From Candidatus Segatella albertsiae (GTDB taxonomy: Bacteria; Bacteroidota; Bacteroidia; Bacteroidales; Bacteroidaceae), in NCBI GenBank assembly GCA_002451555.1, contig DKCU01000016.1:742-20778 (forward strand): DNA of 20,037 nt. Reading direction: 5' to 3'. Below the pieces are notes generated by a model. It had not been told where the DNA came from. It saw only the letters and a list, made by a program, of their open reading frames with translations, and did not search any database. This document shows positions 1 to 7,735 of this stretch, in pieces. The translations under genes were made by a program, and so were the position numbers. How positions within the stretch are numbered: position 1 is the stretch's first letter; each line of letters begins with the position of its first letter.

Positions 1-149
1 GCCTCGCGCATCTTGGTGGCAACATACTCAGGTGAACGCTTGGCGATACCTGAACCACGTTTCTTAGCTGCTTCTGCGATTGTAGTCAGAATGGTGTCGA
101 TATACTTAATGTGACTTTCGTCAGCCACCATTACTTTAACTTCTTCCAT
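1..149 (-). CDS. GNAT-type N-acetyltransferase, N-terminal fragment (runs off the left edge)
   Basis: Only the first 49 codons are in the window. They read on the minus strand from the ATG at 149 and continue past position 1. The protein starts MEEVKVMVADESHIKYID and goes on to a helix ending in KMREA. This resembles the start of the short GNAT acetyltransferases that in Bacteroidetes often follow argR in arginine biosynthesis operons and may make N-acetylglutamate or a related acetylated precursor. The gene lies 31 bp downstream of argR on the same strand, so the two are probably co-transcribed. The acetyl-CoA binding motif is outside the window, so the family call rests on the N-terminus and context; the substrate is inferred. 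Confidence 0.6.
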   Translation of the reverse strand, partial: MEEVKVMVADESHIKYIDTILTTIAEAAKKRGSGIAKRSPEYVATKMRE

Positions 150-180
150 TTTTCTCTTTATTATTATAATGTTCTTGTTA

Positions 181-657
181 TTAGCTCAATTCAGGAATAA
201 TCTCGGAGAGCGAACTGATCAGCTCTTTCTCGCTTGCACCTTCTCTCTTCACCATGAAGATGGTGTCATCTCCAGCGATGGTTCCAAGAATTTCGGGGAT
301 GTCGCTGTTGTCTATGTTGTAGGCAATGCTGCTGGCATACCCCGGGCGAGTCTTGATGACAACCATGTTGCCAGAGAAGTTGATTGACAGAAATCCCGGA
401 CTCATCATCATCTCTCGGAGAGAACGAGGATTGGAGACACGCTTGTACATGGTTTCGTTGGGTAACACATATACGTATTTACCATTCATTGACGCAGCCT
501 TGGCAACTTTCAGTTGCTTCAAGTCGCGACTCAATGTGGCTTGTGTAAGCTTGTAGCCTTCCTTTGCCAAAGCTTTCAAAACCTCTTCCTGAGAACTTAG
601 CTCGTGGCTAGAGATAAGCATCTTCAGGGTCTCCATTCTACTGTTCTTTACCTTCAT
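181..657 (-). CDS. argR: Arginine repressor ArgR
   Basis: A 158-residue transcription factor of normal length for the family. Residues 1-70 form the winged-helix DNA-binding domain, with the recognition-helix signature ATLSRDLKQL at 40-49 (Ser43-Arg44 are the usual DNA contacts). Residues 80-158 form the oligomerisation and arginine-binding domain, with the signature GTIAGDDTIF at 125-134; Asp130-Asp131 are the ligand-binding pair. In the known family, a hexamer senses L-arginine and represses biosynthetic genes. It is the first gene of a leftward unit, followed after 31 bp by an acetyltransferase, which fits an arginine operon. A candidate ARG box in its own leader suggests autoregulation. 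The ATG at 657 is the first Met in frame; Met8 is an alternative start. Confidence 0.95.
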   Translation of the reverse strand: MKVKNSRMETLKMLISSHELSSQEEVLKALAKEGYKLTQATLSRDLKQLKVAKAASMNGKYVYVLPNETMYKRVSNPRSLREMMMSPGFLSINFSGNMVVIKTRPGYASSIAYNIDNSDIPEILGTIAGDDTIFMVKREGASEKELISSLSEIIPELS

Positions 658-660
658 GAC

Positions 661-678
661 GATGTATTTTTATTCGTA
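661..678 (-). promoter_or_regulatory. Candidate ARG box in the argR leader
   Basis: Read on the minus strand this is TACGAATAAAAATACATC. It is close to the remembered ARG-box pattern of an imperfect palindrome, TGAAT, four A/T bases, then ATTCA; each half here has four of five consensus bases. It lies between the argR -7 element and its ATG, where bound ArgR would block transcription. A second CGAAT half-site sits 31 bp away at 703-707, inside the promoter spacer. The match is visible; binding is inferred. Confidence 0.5.
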
Positions 679-687
679 TTTCGCTTG

Positions 688-719
688 CAAAAGTACAATA
701 TTATTCGCAAACTACCAAA
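688..719 (-). promoter_or_regulatory. argR promoter
   Basis: On the minus strand TTTG (plus 716-719) is followed after 20 bp by TACTTTTG (plus 688-695), an exact match to the Bacteroidetes TAnnTTTG -7 box. Transcription should start about 680, giving a short leader to the ATG at 657. Confidence 0.7.
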
Positions 720-743
720 TAAATTGTTATAAAAATGCTGTTT

Positions 744-762
744 TATGTGATAATATTACATA
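744..762. promoter_or_regulatory. Imperfect palindrome in the argR/GH28 divergent region
   Basis: TATGTGATAATATTACATA pairs in eight of nine symmetric positions and contains a TGTGA half. It resembles an operator for a dimeric regulator such as a Crp/Fnr-type protein. A direct repeat of TGCAAGTAT follows at 775-783 and 789-797. The rest of the 309-bp region 658-966 holds only the promoter elements listed. Which gene this serves is unknown. Confidence 0.25.
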
Positions 763-888
763 TAGACTACATAATGCAAGTATATTTATGCAAGTATTAG
801 GGAGCAGCTATGCACTTAAGGAAGGGTAGGTGGTGTAGGCTTCAAATGTTAAAAATGCGCCTTTCAAGCAAAAAACGTCCTCTAAAAC

Positions 889-919
889 TTGTCCTATATT
901 TATAATTTTCTTATATTTG
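889..919 (+). promoter_or_regulatory. Promoter of the GH28-type gene
   Basis: TTG at 889-891 and TATATTTG at 912-919 match the Bacteroidetes -33 and -7 elements with a 20-bp spacer. The predicted start near 925 leaves a leader of about 40 nt before the ATG at 967. Confidence 0.6.
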
Positions 920-966
920 CAGAGCCTTAACTGAAAGCGTGGGTTTACATATAAAATAGTAATATA

Positions 967-2337
967 ATGATAAGAAGAATAACTTTAAGCCTGATATTGC
1001 TGCTATTGATGCCTTTTGTTATGTTAGCAAAAAGCTATCTTGTGATGGATTATGGTGCCAAGGGTGATGGCATCTGTGATGATGCGACCGCTATCCAAAA
1101 GGCGATTGATGCTTGTTCGTATGCTGGAGGTGGCGATGTCATCTTCTCCTCTAGCCATACTTTCCTTTCTGGTCCTGTGCAGTTGAAGTCGAACGTCCAT
1201 ATCGTCTTGGAGACAAACTCTGTGTGGAAGGCGAACCCTGATGAAAGCATTTACCATAAGAGCGCCTTCGGCAAGAACGAAGGCGAGGGCATGATGTGGA
1301 TTTGGGCGAAGGACATCGAGAACCTTTCTTTCTCTGGTCATGGCACGATTCATGGCAATGGCATCCAGTTTATGGGGACGGAGCTCTTCGACAGCTACGA
1401 ATTGAAACCTGTCACCACCTTCGACCCTCGTCCGCATGTGCTCACGCTCATGGGAGTCAAGAATCTGAGCATCCGTGACATTACCATCAAAGAGGGAGCT
1501 TACTGGACGGTTCATCTCATCGGTTGCGATGGAGCTGTCATTGATGGCATCAATCTTCTTAACAATCTCAAGATACGCAATGGCGATGGCATCGACATCG
1601 ATCATAGCAAGAACGTGCGTATCGCCAACTGTCATATCACGAGTGGCGATGATGCCATCTGTCTGAAAAACCGTAGAGAGTTTGAGGAGTATGGTTCTTG
1701 CCATGACATTGTGGTGACCAACTGTGTGATGGAGAGTCGTAGCTGCACGGTGAAGATAGGCAGCGAGAACATGGACTCCATCTATAATGTCGTCATTGAC
1801 AATTGCGTGATTACAGGTAGCAATCGAGGCTTGGGTATCCAGAACCGAGACGAGGGAACAGTTACGAATGTGGTCTTCTCCAATATCATCATGGATTGCA
1901 AACTTTGGAGCGATGTGTGGTGGGGCAAGGCGGAACCAATCTATGTAACCTCTTATCCTCGTGCCAATGGCAACCACAAGGATGCCAACTGGCGATTCCC
2001 TAAAGGTCAGACGGTAGGTAAATGTGGCGAGGTGAGCCAGATTTACTTCAACAACATCTATGCGACATCCGAGAATGGGTGCTTTATCGGTGGCGATACT
2101 CCAGATAAAGTACATGACATCTATCTCAACAATGTACATCTTACTCTGAAGAAAATGACAAGCTATGACGGTGGCGTATATGACAAGCGCCCATGCCGTG
2201 GCGAGGGCTTTATATATAATAAGGTGTATGGAGTCTATGTCGAGCAAGCCAAGGATGTGGAGATAGAGGAGTTGGAAGTGAAGACTGAGCCAAAGGTCAA
2301 CTATGGAGGGAAGGTCTTCGAAAAAGACAAAGACTAA
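967..2337 (+). CDS. Secreted GH28-type right-handed beta-helix glycosidase, divergent active site
   Basis: 456 residues. A signal peptide covers about residues 1-21 (hydrophobic run LILLLLMPFVML, cleavage near LA/KS), so the protein should act in the periplasm or outside. Residues 26-60 (VMDYGAKGDGICDDATAIQ) are the pectate-lyase-like N-terminal turn, followed by beta-helix coils. Family-28 landmarks are NGDGID at 205-210 (Asp207) and GDD at 227-229 (Asp228, Asp229), giving the three catalytic aspartates. The GHG motif is replaced by SCT at 259-261 (His to Cys260), and RIK is replaced by GIQ at 290-292 within NRGLGIQNR. Known polygalacturonases use that His, Arg and Lys for catalysis and uronate binding, so galacturonan may not be the substrate. 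It precedes susC by 134 bp and probably belongs to the same locus, with its own promoter. Confidence 0.82.
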   Translation: MIRRITLSLILLLLMPFVMLAKSYLVMDYGAKGDGICDDATAIQKAIDACSYAGGGDVIFSSSHTFLSGPVQLKSNVHIVLETNSVWKANPDESIYHKSAFGKNEGEGMMWIWAKDIENLSFSGHGTIHGNGIQFMGTELFDSYELKPVTTFDPRPHVLTLMGVKNLSIRDITIKEGAYWTVHLIGCDGAVIDGINLLNNLKIRNGDGIDIDHSKNVRIANCHITSGDDAICLKNRREFEEYGSCHDIVVTNCVMESRSCTVKIGSENMDSIYNVVIDNCVITGSNRGLGIQNRDEGTVTNVVFSNIIMDCKLWSDVWWGKAEPIYVTSYPRANGNHKDANWRFPKGQTVGKCGEVSQIYFNNIYATSENGCFIGGDTPDKVHDIYLNNVHLTLKKMTSYDGGVYDKRPCRGEGFIYNKVYGVYVEQAKDVEIEELEVKTEPKVNYGGKVFEKDKD

Positions 2338-2342
2338 AATTC

Positions 2343-2381
2343 TTAGAAGGCTTTTCTTAAACCATTAGAAGGCTTTTCTAA
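2343..2381 (+). repeat. Two direct repeats with 22-bp period upstream of susC
   Basis: TTAGAAGGCTTTTCT occurs exactly at 2343-2357 and again at 2365-2379. A 22-bp period places both copies on the same face of the helix. The second copy continues to TTCTAA, so TTAGAA and TTCTAA also form a weak hairpin. The pair ends about 50 bp before the susC -7 box. AraC-type DNA-binding domains, alone or in hybrid two-component sensors, bind direct repeats with about two turns of spacing, so this is a candidate activator site. The repeat is visible; the role is inferred. Confidence 0.5.
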
Positions 2382-2430
2382 TGTCATCCAATCGAAACGT
2401 GATTATAACCCCGGTGTAATAGGGTAGCAG

Positions 2431-2438
2431 TACCTTTG
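2431..2438 (+). promoter_or_regulatory. -7 element of the susC promoter
   Basis: TACCTTTG matches TAnnTTTG exactly, 33 bp before the susC ATG. No TTG stands at the normal distance upstream (about 2408-2412 reads ACCC). A missing -33 element is what an activator-dependent promoter would show. Confidence 0.55.
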
Positions 2439-2471
2439 CGCCGAATAATTATAACTAAAATCTAATAAGTT

Positions 2472-5400
2472 ATGCAAATAGTACAAAAGACTATTGGAAG
2501 CAGCATGAGACGTGTCTTGTTCTCTTCCGCCCTTTTATTGGTGAGTTCGCTCACATTTGCACAAAGTAAGGTCAGCGGTACCGTGAAGGATGCCAATGGC
2601 GAACCTCTTATCGGCGTGTCCATACAAGAGGTGGGTACTCAGAATGGGGCGGTTACCGACATCAACGGTAACTATTCCTTGAATGTGAAGCCAGGAGCCA
2701 AGTTGAAGATTTCCTACATCGGCTTCACGCCTCAGACGGTGAAGGCAGGTTCCAACAACCAGATTGTGTTGCAAGAGGACAACACAGCCTTGAACGAGGT
2801 GGTGGTTGTCGGTTATGGTACCATGCGCCGCAAGGATGTGACCTCTTCTATCACGACCGTTAAAGCAGAGGACTTGAATCAAGGTGTGTTCACAGACCCA
2901 GGTCAGATGTTGCAAGGTAAGGTGCCTGGTTTGGTCGTTTCATCCACTGCCGATCCTAATGGCTCTCCTACGATTACGCTTCGTGGTGCTTCTACTCTTC
3001 GTACTGGTGCTATGTCACCTTATTATGTAGTGGATGGAATCCCTGGAGTTGATATTTCTATGGTTTCTCCTGAAGATATAGAGTCTATAGATGTACTTCG
3101 TGATGCTACTGCTACGGCCATCTATGGTTCTAAGGCAGCAAATGGTGTTATCATCATCACCACAAAGAAAGGTGCTGAGGAGAAAACAAATGTGTATTAT
3201 AATGGCTATGTCGCTTTTGATAATATTCTCAAGAAATACGAGATGTGTACTGCCGACGAACTGCGTCAGTATGCTAAAGATAATAATATTACGCTGAAGG
3301 ATGGCGGTGCCAATACAGACTGGCAGGATGAAGTTCTTCGCACGGGTATTAGTCATAATCATAATGTGGGTATCAGTGGTGGTAATGGTTCCACTAATTA
3401 TATGATTAGTGCTGACCTCAGAAAGCGTGAGGGTGTAATCAAGATGACTGGTTTTGATCGTTTCAACGTTCGTTCTCTTGTATCTGCCAAGACCCTCAAG
3501 GACCATCTTACTGTGTCTATTGGCGCAAACATGATGTATGGTAAGCATTTCGGTGTGCCTTCTGGTAATGAAGGCGCTTCTGTTCTCGATGCAATGAACT
3601 ATTATTCTCCTACTAACGCTGTGAAGAATGCGGATGGCTCTTGGACTATAGGCTCTGGCTCCAAGAACTATAATCCACTCGCCTTGATGGAGGAAAATAA
3701 GTCTGAGACAGTTTGGAAGCGTAATCAGTTTGTGGGCAAGGCTGCGCTTGAACTTTGGAAGGGTTTCTCCTGGAATGTAAACTATTCTTGGAGCAACTAC
3801 CAAAGCACTTATAGTGCATACAATACTCGTAATTCTCAGTTGGAGGGCATTGGCAACAAAAATGGTCAGGCAACTCGCAACACCTATTTCGGTCGTGAGC
3901 AGACTTTCGAGACCTATCTCAACTATGACTTTAAAGTAGGCAAGAGCAAGTGGGGCTTGATGGGAGGTTATTCTTGGGAGGAGAAGAAGAATAACGATGG
4001 CTTTGGTCTCAGTGTGGAAGGTTATTACAATGATGACCTCGGATGGTATAATATGTCATACGCTCAGACCATTTTGGGCGTTCAGAACTCTGTCCAAAGT
4101 GGCTATTTGGAGAAAGTTCGCAACATCTCTTTCTATGGTCGTGTAAACTACTCATTTGACAGCCGTTACATGCTTCAGGCGACTATTCGCCGTGATGGTT
4201 CTTCTGTTTTTGGTAAGAATAACCGTTGGGGAACTTTCCCTTCTGTGTCTGCTGCTTGGAATATCACAGAGGAGAAGTTTATGCAGAATCAGCATATCTT
4301 CGACAACTTGAAACTTCGTGCGGGGTATGGTATCTCTGGTAATGCCATGGGCTTCGATGTGTATTCTTCTTATAATACATATGGTGCTTCTGGTACGTTT
4401 GTTTATGATGGCAAGACCTATCGTACTTATGGTGCTACTAAAAATGCAAACCCTGATTTGAAATGGGAATCAACGGGTATGTTGAATATCGGTCTTGACT
4501 TCGCATTCCTCAAGGGACGTCTGAATGGAACGGTAGAAGTTTATCATAAGAAGACTAAGGACTTGATTTGGAGTTATCCAGTTTCAACAACTCAGTATAT
4601 ATATAGTTGGATGGATGCCAATGTGGGCGAGATGACTAATAAGGGTATCGAGTTTACATTGAATGCCGTGCCAGTTCGTACAAAGGACTTCATGTGGAGT
4701 TCAACCATCAACCTTTCTCATAACAAGAACTCTGTTGATAAGATGCAGAATGAGATATTCCATACCACCAATCTTACACAAGGTGATCCTATGGTATCTG
4801 GAGTTTCTGCAAATGGTTGGACACAAAGAATTATGGAAGGTCAACCTATAGGTACATTCTATACTTATCAATACGCAGGCATTGTAAATGGGCGTTCTGA
4901 GTATTATGTACTTGACGAAAATGGTAATCGTACTGGTAAGACAACAAATAATCCTAGCTTGAAAGACCGTTCTATCACAGGTTGTGCGCAACCAAAACTC
5001 AATGCAGGTTGGAATAATACGCTTACTTATAAGAATTGGAATTTGACAGCTTTCTTAACAGGTGTATTTGGTAATGATGTGTATAATAGTGCACGTGCTC
5101 ATTATACTAGTGCTCAAATGTTCTCTGATGGTAAGAATGTATTGAAAGAATTCCTTTCTAACCCTGCAGGAGATGCATCTGGTTCTTTGCCATCAGACCG
5201 TTTCATAGAGAAAGGTTCGTATGTTCGTCTGCAGACTCTCTCCTTGAGCTATACATTCCGTAATTGCTTCAATGACTGGATACAGGATTTGACACTTTAT
5301 GGAACTGCCAATAACCTCTTCACCATAACCAACTATAAGGGGCTTGACCCAGAGGTGAATATGGGTGGTATCGATCCGGGTATAGACTATCGTTGGAGCC

Positions 5401-5837
5401 GTTATCCACATACACGTACCTTTATGATTGGTGTGAAGATTAACTTCGGTGGCAGCAAGAAGAAAAAGTCTGCACTACAGTATATCGACCGAGAGGTTAT
5501 CAAGGAAGTACCTGTAATCAAGGAAGTGGTGAAGGAAGTTCCTGGCAAGGTTAAGGAGGTCTTTGTACAGAGTACATACGTTGTAACATTCCCTGTCAAT
5601 TCAGCAGAGATTGGTAACACGGCTGAACTCGATGCTATCAAGAGCGGTTCTAATGTAGAGATTGTCGCATACGCTTCTCCAGAGGGTAAGTCTTCTGCTA
5701 ATCAGAAACTTTCACAGCAACGTGCAGATGCTGTCGCTAAGTATCTACGGAATAAGGGCGTGAATGTATCACGCACCATAGCTAAGGGTGCTGATACTAA
5801 TTATGCAAACCGTATCGCTATCGTAACTGTAAAGTAA
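2472..5837 (+). CDS. SusC/RagA TonB-dependent transporter with C-terminal OmpA-like domain
   Basis: 1121 residues, outer membrane. A signal peptide ends near residue 30 (LTFA/QS). A start at Met12 (2505), preceded by GGAAG, would give a tidier signal and is a real alternative. Residues 33-103 are the carboxypeptidase-like N-terminal domain; NEVVVVGYGT at 108-117 begins the plug, which contains the SusC signature around 183-230 (YYVVDGIPG, DATATAIYGS, ANGVIIITTKKG). The barrel closes with RTFMIGVKINF, ending at Phe992, where a typical SusC stops. Here 129 residues follow: a basic stretch (SKKKK), a Lys/Glu/Val linker with repeated KEVP, and from about 1034 an OmpA C-terminal-like domain (FPVNSAE, YASPEG, LSQQRADAVAKYL). 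The peptidoglycan-binding Arg of the LSxxR motif is kept, but the usual Asp of GHTD is replaced (AYAS). SusD follows after 22 bp. The pair imports oligosaccharides with TonB energy. Confidence 0.93.
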   Translation: MQIVQKTIGSSMRRVLFSSALLLVSSLTFAQSKVSGTVKDANGEPLIGVSIQEVGTQNGAVTDINGNYSLNVKPGAKLKISYIGFTPQTVKAGSNNQIVLQEDNTALNEVVVVGYGTMRRKDVTSSITTVKAEDLNQGVFTDPGQMLQGKVPGLVVSSTADPNGSPTITLRGASTLRTGAMSPYYVVDGIPGVDISMVSPEDIESIDVLRDATATAIYGSKAANGVIIITTKKGAEEKTNVYYNGYVAFDNILKKYEMCTADELRQYAKDNNITLKDGGANTDWQDEVLRTGISHNHNVGISGGNGSTNYMISADLRKREGVIKMTGFDRFNVRSLVSAKTLKDHLTVSIGANMMYGKHFGVPSGNEGASVLDAMNYYSPTNAVKNADGSWTIGSGSKNYNPLALMEENKSETVWKRNQFVGKAALELWKGFSWNVNYSWSNYQSTYSAYNTRNSQLEGIGNKNGQATRNTYFGREQTFETYLNYDFKVGKSKWGLMGGYSWEEKKNNDGFGLSVEGYYNDDLGWYNMSYAQTILGVQNSVQSGYLEKVRNISFYGRVNYSFDSRYMLQATIRRDGSSVFGKNNRWGTFPSVSAAWNITEEKFMQNQHIFDNLKLRAGYGISGNAMGFDVYSSYNTYGASGTFVYDGKTYRTYGATKNANPDLKWESTGMLNIGLDFAFLKGRLNGTVEVYHKKTKDLIWSYPVSTTQYIYSWMDANVGEMTNKGIEFTLNAVPVRTKDFMWSSTINLSHNKNSVDKMQNEIFHTTNLTQGDPMVSGVSANGWTQRIMEGQPIGTFYTYQYAGIVNGRSEYYVLDENGNRTGKTTNNPSLKDRSITGCAQPKLNAGWNNTLTYKNWNLTAFLTGVFGNDVYNSARAHYTSAQMFSDGKNVLKEFLSNPAGDASGSLPSDRFIEKGSYVRLQTLSLSYTFRNCFNDWIQDLTLYGTANNLFTITNYKGLDPEVNMGGIDPGIDYRWSRYPHTRTFMIGVKINFGGSKKKKSALQYIDREVIKEVPVIKEVVKEVPGKVKEVFVQSTYVVTFPVNSAEIGNTAELDAIKSGSNVEIVAYASPEGKSSANQKLSQQRADAVAKYLRNKGVNVSRTIAKGADTNYANRIAIVTVK

Positions 5838-5859
5838 TAACATTTAATCAGATTTCAAT

Positions 5860-7497
5860 ATGAAACTAAATAGATTGTTCCTTTCAGCTGGATTGGTTGC
5901 CATGACACTGACCAGCTGTACGGATTTGGATATGAGTCCAAATTCGCAATATACAGAAGACCCTAGTCAAAATTCAGGTGTTGATCCTATGATTGTAGTT
6001 GAGGCAAAGATGGCTGATGTGTATTTCCATTTGAAAGGTACGTTGGGGCGTCGCTATATGGAAGCGCAGTGCTTGGCTTCCGATGAGTTTACTGCTCTTG
6101 CTTTTGATGGTGGTTATGTCGATGATCATACTTATGCTCATCAAGCACTTCATTGTAGTTCTGCTGATGATGCTTCTATTGGTTGGTATGATGATGTGAC
6201 GGCTGGTATAACGAAGGCTAACACCATCCTGGAGGAATTGGGTAGTGGTGCTTCTGCTCAGATGAAAGCCCCTGCTCGTGCCATACGTGCTTATTATACA
6301 TGGATTTTGATGGACAATTTTGGTGACACTCCTATTCTCGATAAAGTTCAGTCTGAAGGTGCTGTAGTTCCTCGTTCTCCACGTAAGGAAGTTGCAGAAT
6401 GGATAGAGAGTGAACTCAATGACATTATCCCTTCATTGACAGAAGATGTGACGGAAAATACATACGGTAAACCAACCAAGTGGATGGCAGAGGCTCTTCT
6501 CGCAAAACTCTATATCAACTGGTCAGTCTATACTGCTGAGTCTGTTGACCAATATGATGCTGCAACTGCAGCTAACCCAAAGTTGGATGCTTGTATTGCT
6601 GCTTGCGATGAGATTATCAATAGTGGAAAGTTCAACTTGGGTTCAGTTGACTATCTTCATAAGTTCTCTTATGACAATGGTTGGAAAGTTGAGGATTTTA
6701 TCTATGCAATGCCATATAATGCTGTAGAAGATATCAGCGGCGGTAACCCTTATGGTATGCAGTATGCACGTCCTCGTTCTTTCAAGGATATGAAGAACTT
6801 GGTACCAAATGTTTATGGTTCAACTGATAAGTTTACGCAATCCTTTGGTGGAAATATGGTTGTGACACCTGAGTTTGCCAAGTTGTTCTGCCTTGATGGT
6901 GACATTCGCAATCTCAGTATACTTCGTGGTGATGTCTATATTCGTGACCCGAAGACTTTACGTCCGACAACGGAGCCATTTATGTATAATGGTCAACAAG
7001 TGCATTTTACAGAGGACATTACGCTTGCCAAGACAGATAACACTATCGATGTGGGCAATGATGCAAACGCTTATCAGCAAGGGTGTCATTCCATTAAATG
7101 GTTCGCAACTCCTAATGACTATAATAACAAGCGCAACCAGTCTAATGACCTACCTATTTTCCGTTATGCGGATATCCTTCTTATGAAGGCTGAGGCTCTT
7201 ACTCGTCAGGGTGCTAGTGGGGCAAAAGACCTTTTTAACCAAATTCGCACATACGCTGGTGCTCCAACAATTGCTAATGAACCTACATTGCAGGAAATCT
7301 ATGACGAACGAGGTCGTGAGTTCTTCGACGAAAACTGGCGTCGCAACGATATGATTCGTTTCGGTCATTATGAAGATGAGTTTTTCCCTCATTACAAGGA
7401 TTTCCCAGATGCAAACTTCGACAAACATCATCGCATATTCCCAATTCCACAAAATACTATCAATCTGAATGGGTGGGAGCAGAATCTGGGATATTGA
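5860..7497 (+). CDS. SusD/RagB family glycan-binding lipoprotein
   Basis: 545 residues, the normal size. The signal peptide ends in the lipobox LTSC, so Cys20 should be lipidated and the protein displayed on the cell surface. The C-terminal RagB/SusD signatures are clear: SNDLPIFRYADILLMKAEAL from 428, DERGREFFDENWRRNDMIRFG from 482, and the ending FPIPQNTINLN..QNLGY. It is 22 bp behind susC and would form the lid of the SusC channel, binding the polysaccharide before import. The sequence does not reveal the ligand. Like most of susC, it favours T-ending codons such as GGT, CGT and GCT, which suggests strong expression. A terminator-like hairpin follows the stop codon. Confidence 0.95.
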   Translation: MKLNRLFLSAGLVAMTLTSCTDLDMSPNSQYTEDPSQNSGVDPMIVVEAKMADVYFHLKGTLGRRYMEAQCLASDEFTALAFDGGYVDDHTYAHQALHCSSADDASIGWYDDVTAGITKANTILEELGSGASAQMKAPARAIRAYYTWILMDNFGDTPILDKVQSEGAVVPRSPRKEVAEWIESELNDIIPSLTEDVTENTYGKPTKWMAEALLAKLYINWSVYTAESVDQYDAATAANPKLDACIAACDEIINSGKFNLGSVDYLHKFSYDNGWKVEDFIYAMPYNAVEDISGGNPYGMQYARPRSFKDMKNLVPNVYGSTDKFTQSFGGNMVVTPEFAKLFCLDGDIRNLSILRGDVYIRDPKTLRPTTEPFMYNGQQVHFTEDITLAKTDNTIDVGNDANAYQQGCHSIKWFATPNDYNNKRNQSNDLPIFRYADILLMKAEALTRQGASGAKDLFNQIRTYAGAPTIANEPTLQEIYDERGREFFDENWRRNDMIRFGHYEDEFFPHYKDFPDANFDKHHRIFPIPQNTINLNGWEQNLGY

Positions 7498-7518
7498 TAA
7501 ATAGTATGATTTGATAAT

Positions 7519-7554
7519 AAAAGGGAGGGTGGTAGATTTCTGCTCTCCCTTTTT
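7519..7554 (+). terminator. Terminator after susD
   Basis: AAAAGGGAG (7519-7527) pairs with CTCCCTTTT (7545-7553) around a 17-nt loop and ends in a T run. The large loop makes it only moderately strong, so some read-through toward the ATPase and mannosidase genes is possible. Confidence 0.65.
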
Positions 7555-7581
7555 GATTGTTCCCATATTGGTGCTGAAACC

Positions 7582-7669
7582 GCGCCAAAATCGTGATATT
7601 TTTAATGTTATGGCGCATTATAACGGCTATAATGCGCCAAAATGTGATAAAATTAAACGTTTTGGCGCA
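7582..7669. repeat. Nested palindromes and 52-bp tandem repeat upstream of the ATPase gene
   Basis: Two 36-bp copies (7582-7617 and 7634-7669) lie 52 bp apart. Each begins GCGCCAAAAT and ends TGGCGCA, so each is an inverted repeat. The end of the first and the start of the second form a perfect 12-bp hairpin, TGGCGCATTATA (7611-7622) with TATAATGCGCCA (7628-7639), loop ACGGC. There is no T run, so it is not a normal terminator. It ends 31 bp before the -7 box of the ATPase gene and is probably a set of operators for that gene, or the edge of an inserted segment. Confidence 0.75.
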
Positions 7670-7699
7670 CTTTCAGCCTACTATTCCAATCTTTTTTCG

Positions 7700-7707
7700 T
7701 ATATTTG
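7700..7707 (+). promoter_or_regulatory. -7 element of the ATPase promoter
   Basis: TATATTTG matches TAnnTTTG exactly, 28 bp before the ATPase ATG, so the leader would be about 20 nt. No clear TTG lies 19-22 bp upstream. The palindromic repeats sit just upstream, around the expected -33 region and beyond. Confidence 0.6.
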
Positions 7708-7735
7708 CACCATGAATGAAATACTATAAAAGCTT

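Noticed and set aside
1024..2247. A 407-codon open frame on the minus strand opposite the GH28-type gene
   Set aside because: It lies entirely opposite a gene with clear family motifs, has no recognisable domain, and owes its length to codon bias in the real gene.
2343..2381. The repeats after the GH28-type gene as a terminator
   Set aside because: The possible stem has six A/T-rich pairs and no T run follows; the exact 22-bp duplication fits a binding site better.
2472..2960. Different codon use at the 5' end of susC as a sign of a recombination junction
   Set aside because: Codons shift toward T-ending forms after about 2960, but SusC N-termini are conserved among paralogues and expression bias could explain it; no breakpoint can be shown from one sequence.
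3015..3803. A 262-codon minus-strand frame opposite susC
   Set aside because: It is a shadow of the SusC reading frame, with no promoter and no protein family features.
7712..7729. Five-codon leader peptide (MNEIL) before the ATPase gene
   Set aside because: Its ATG lies about at the predicted transcription start, so it would have no ribosome site.
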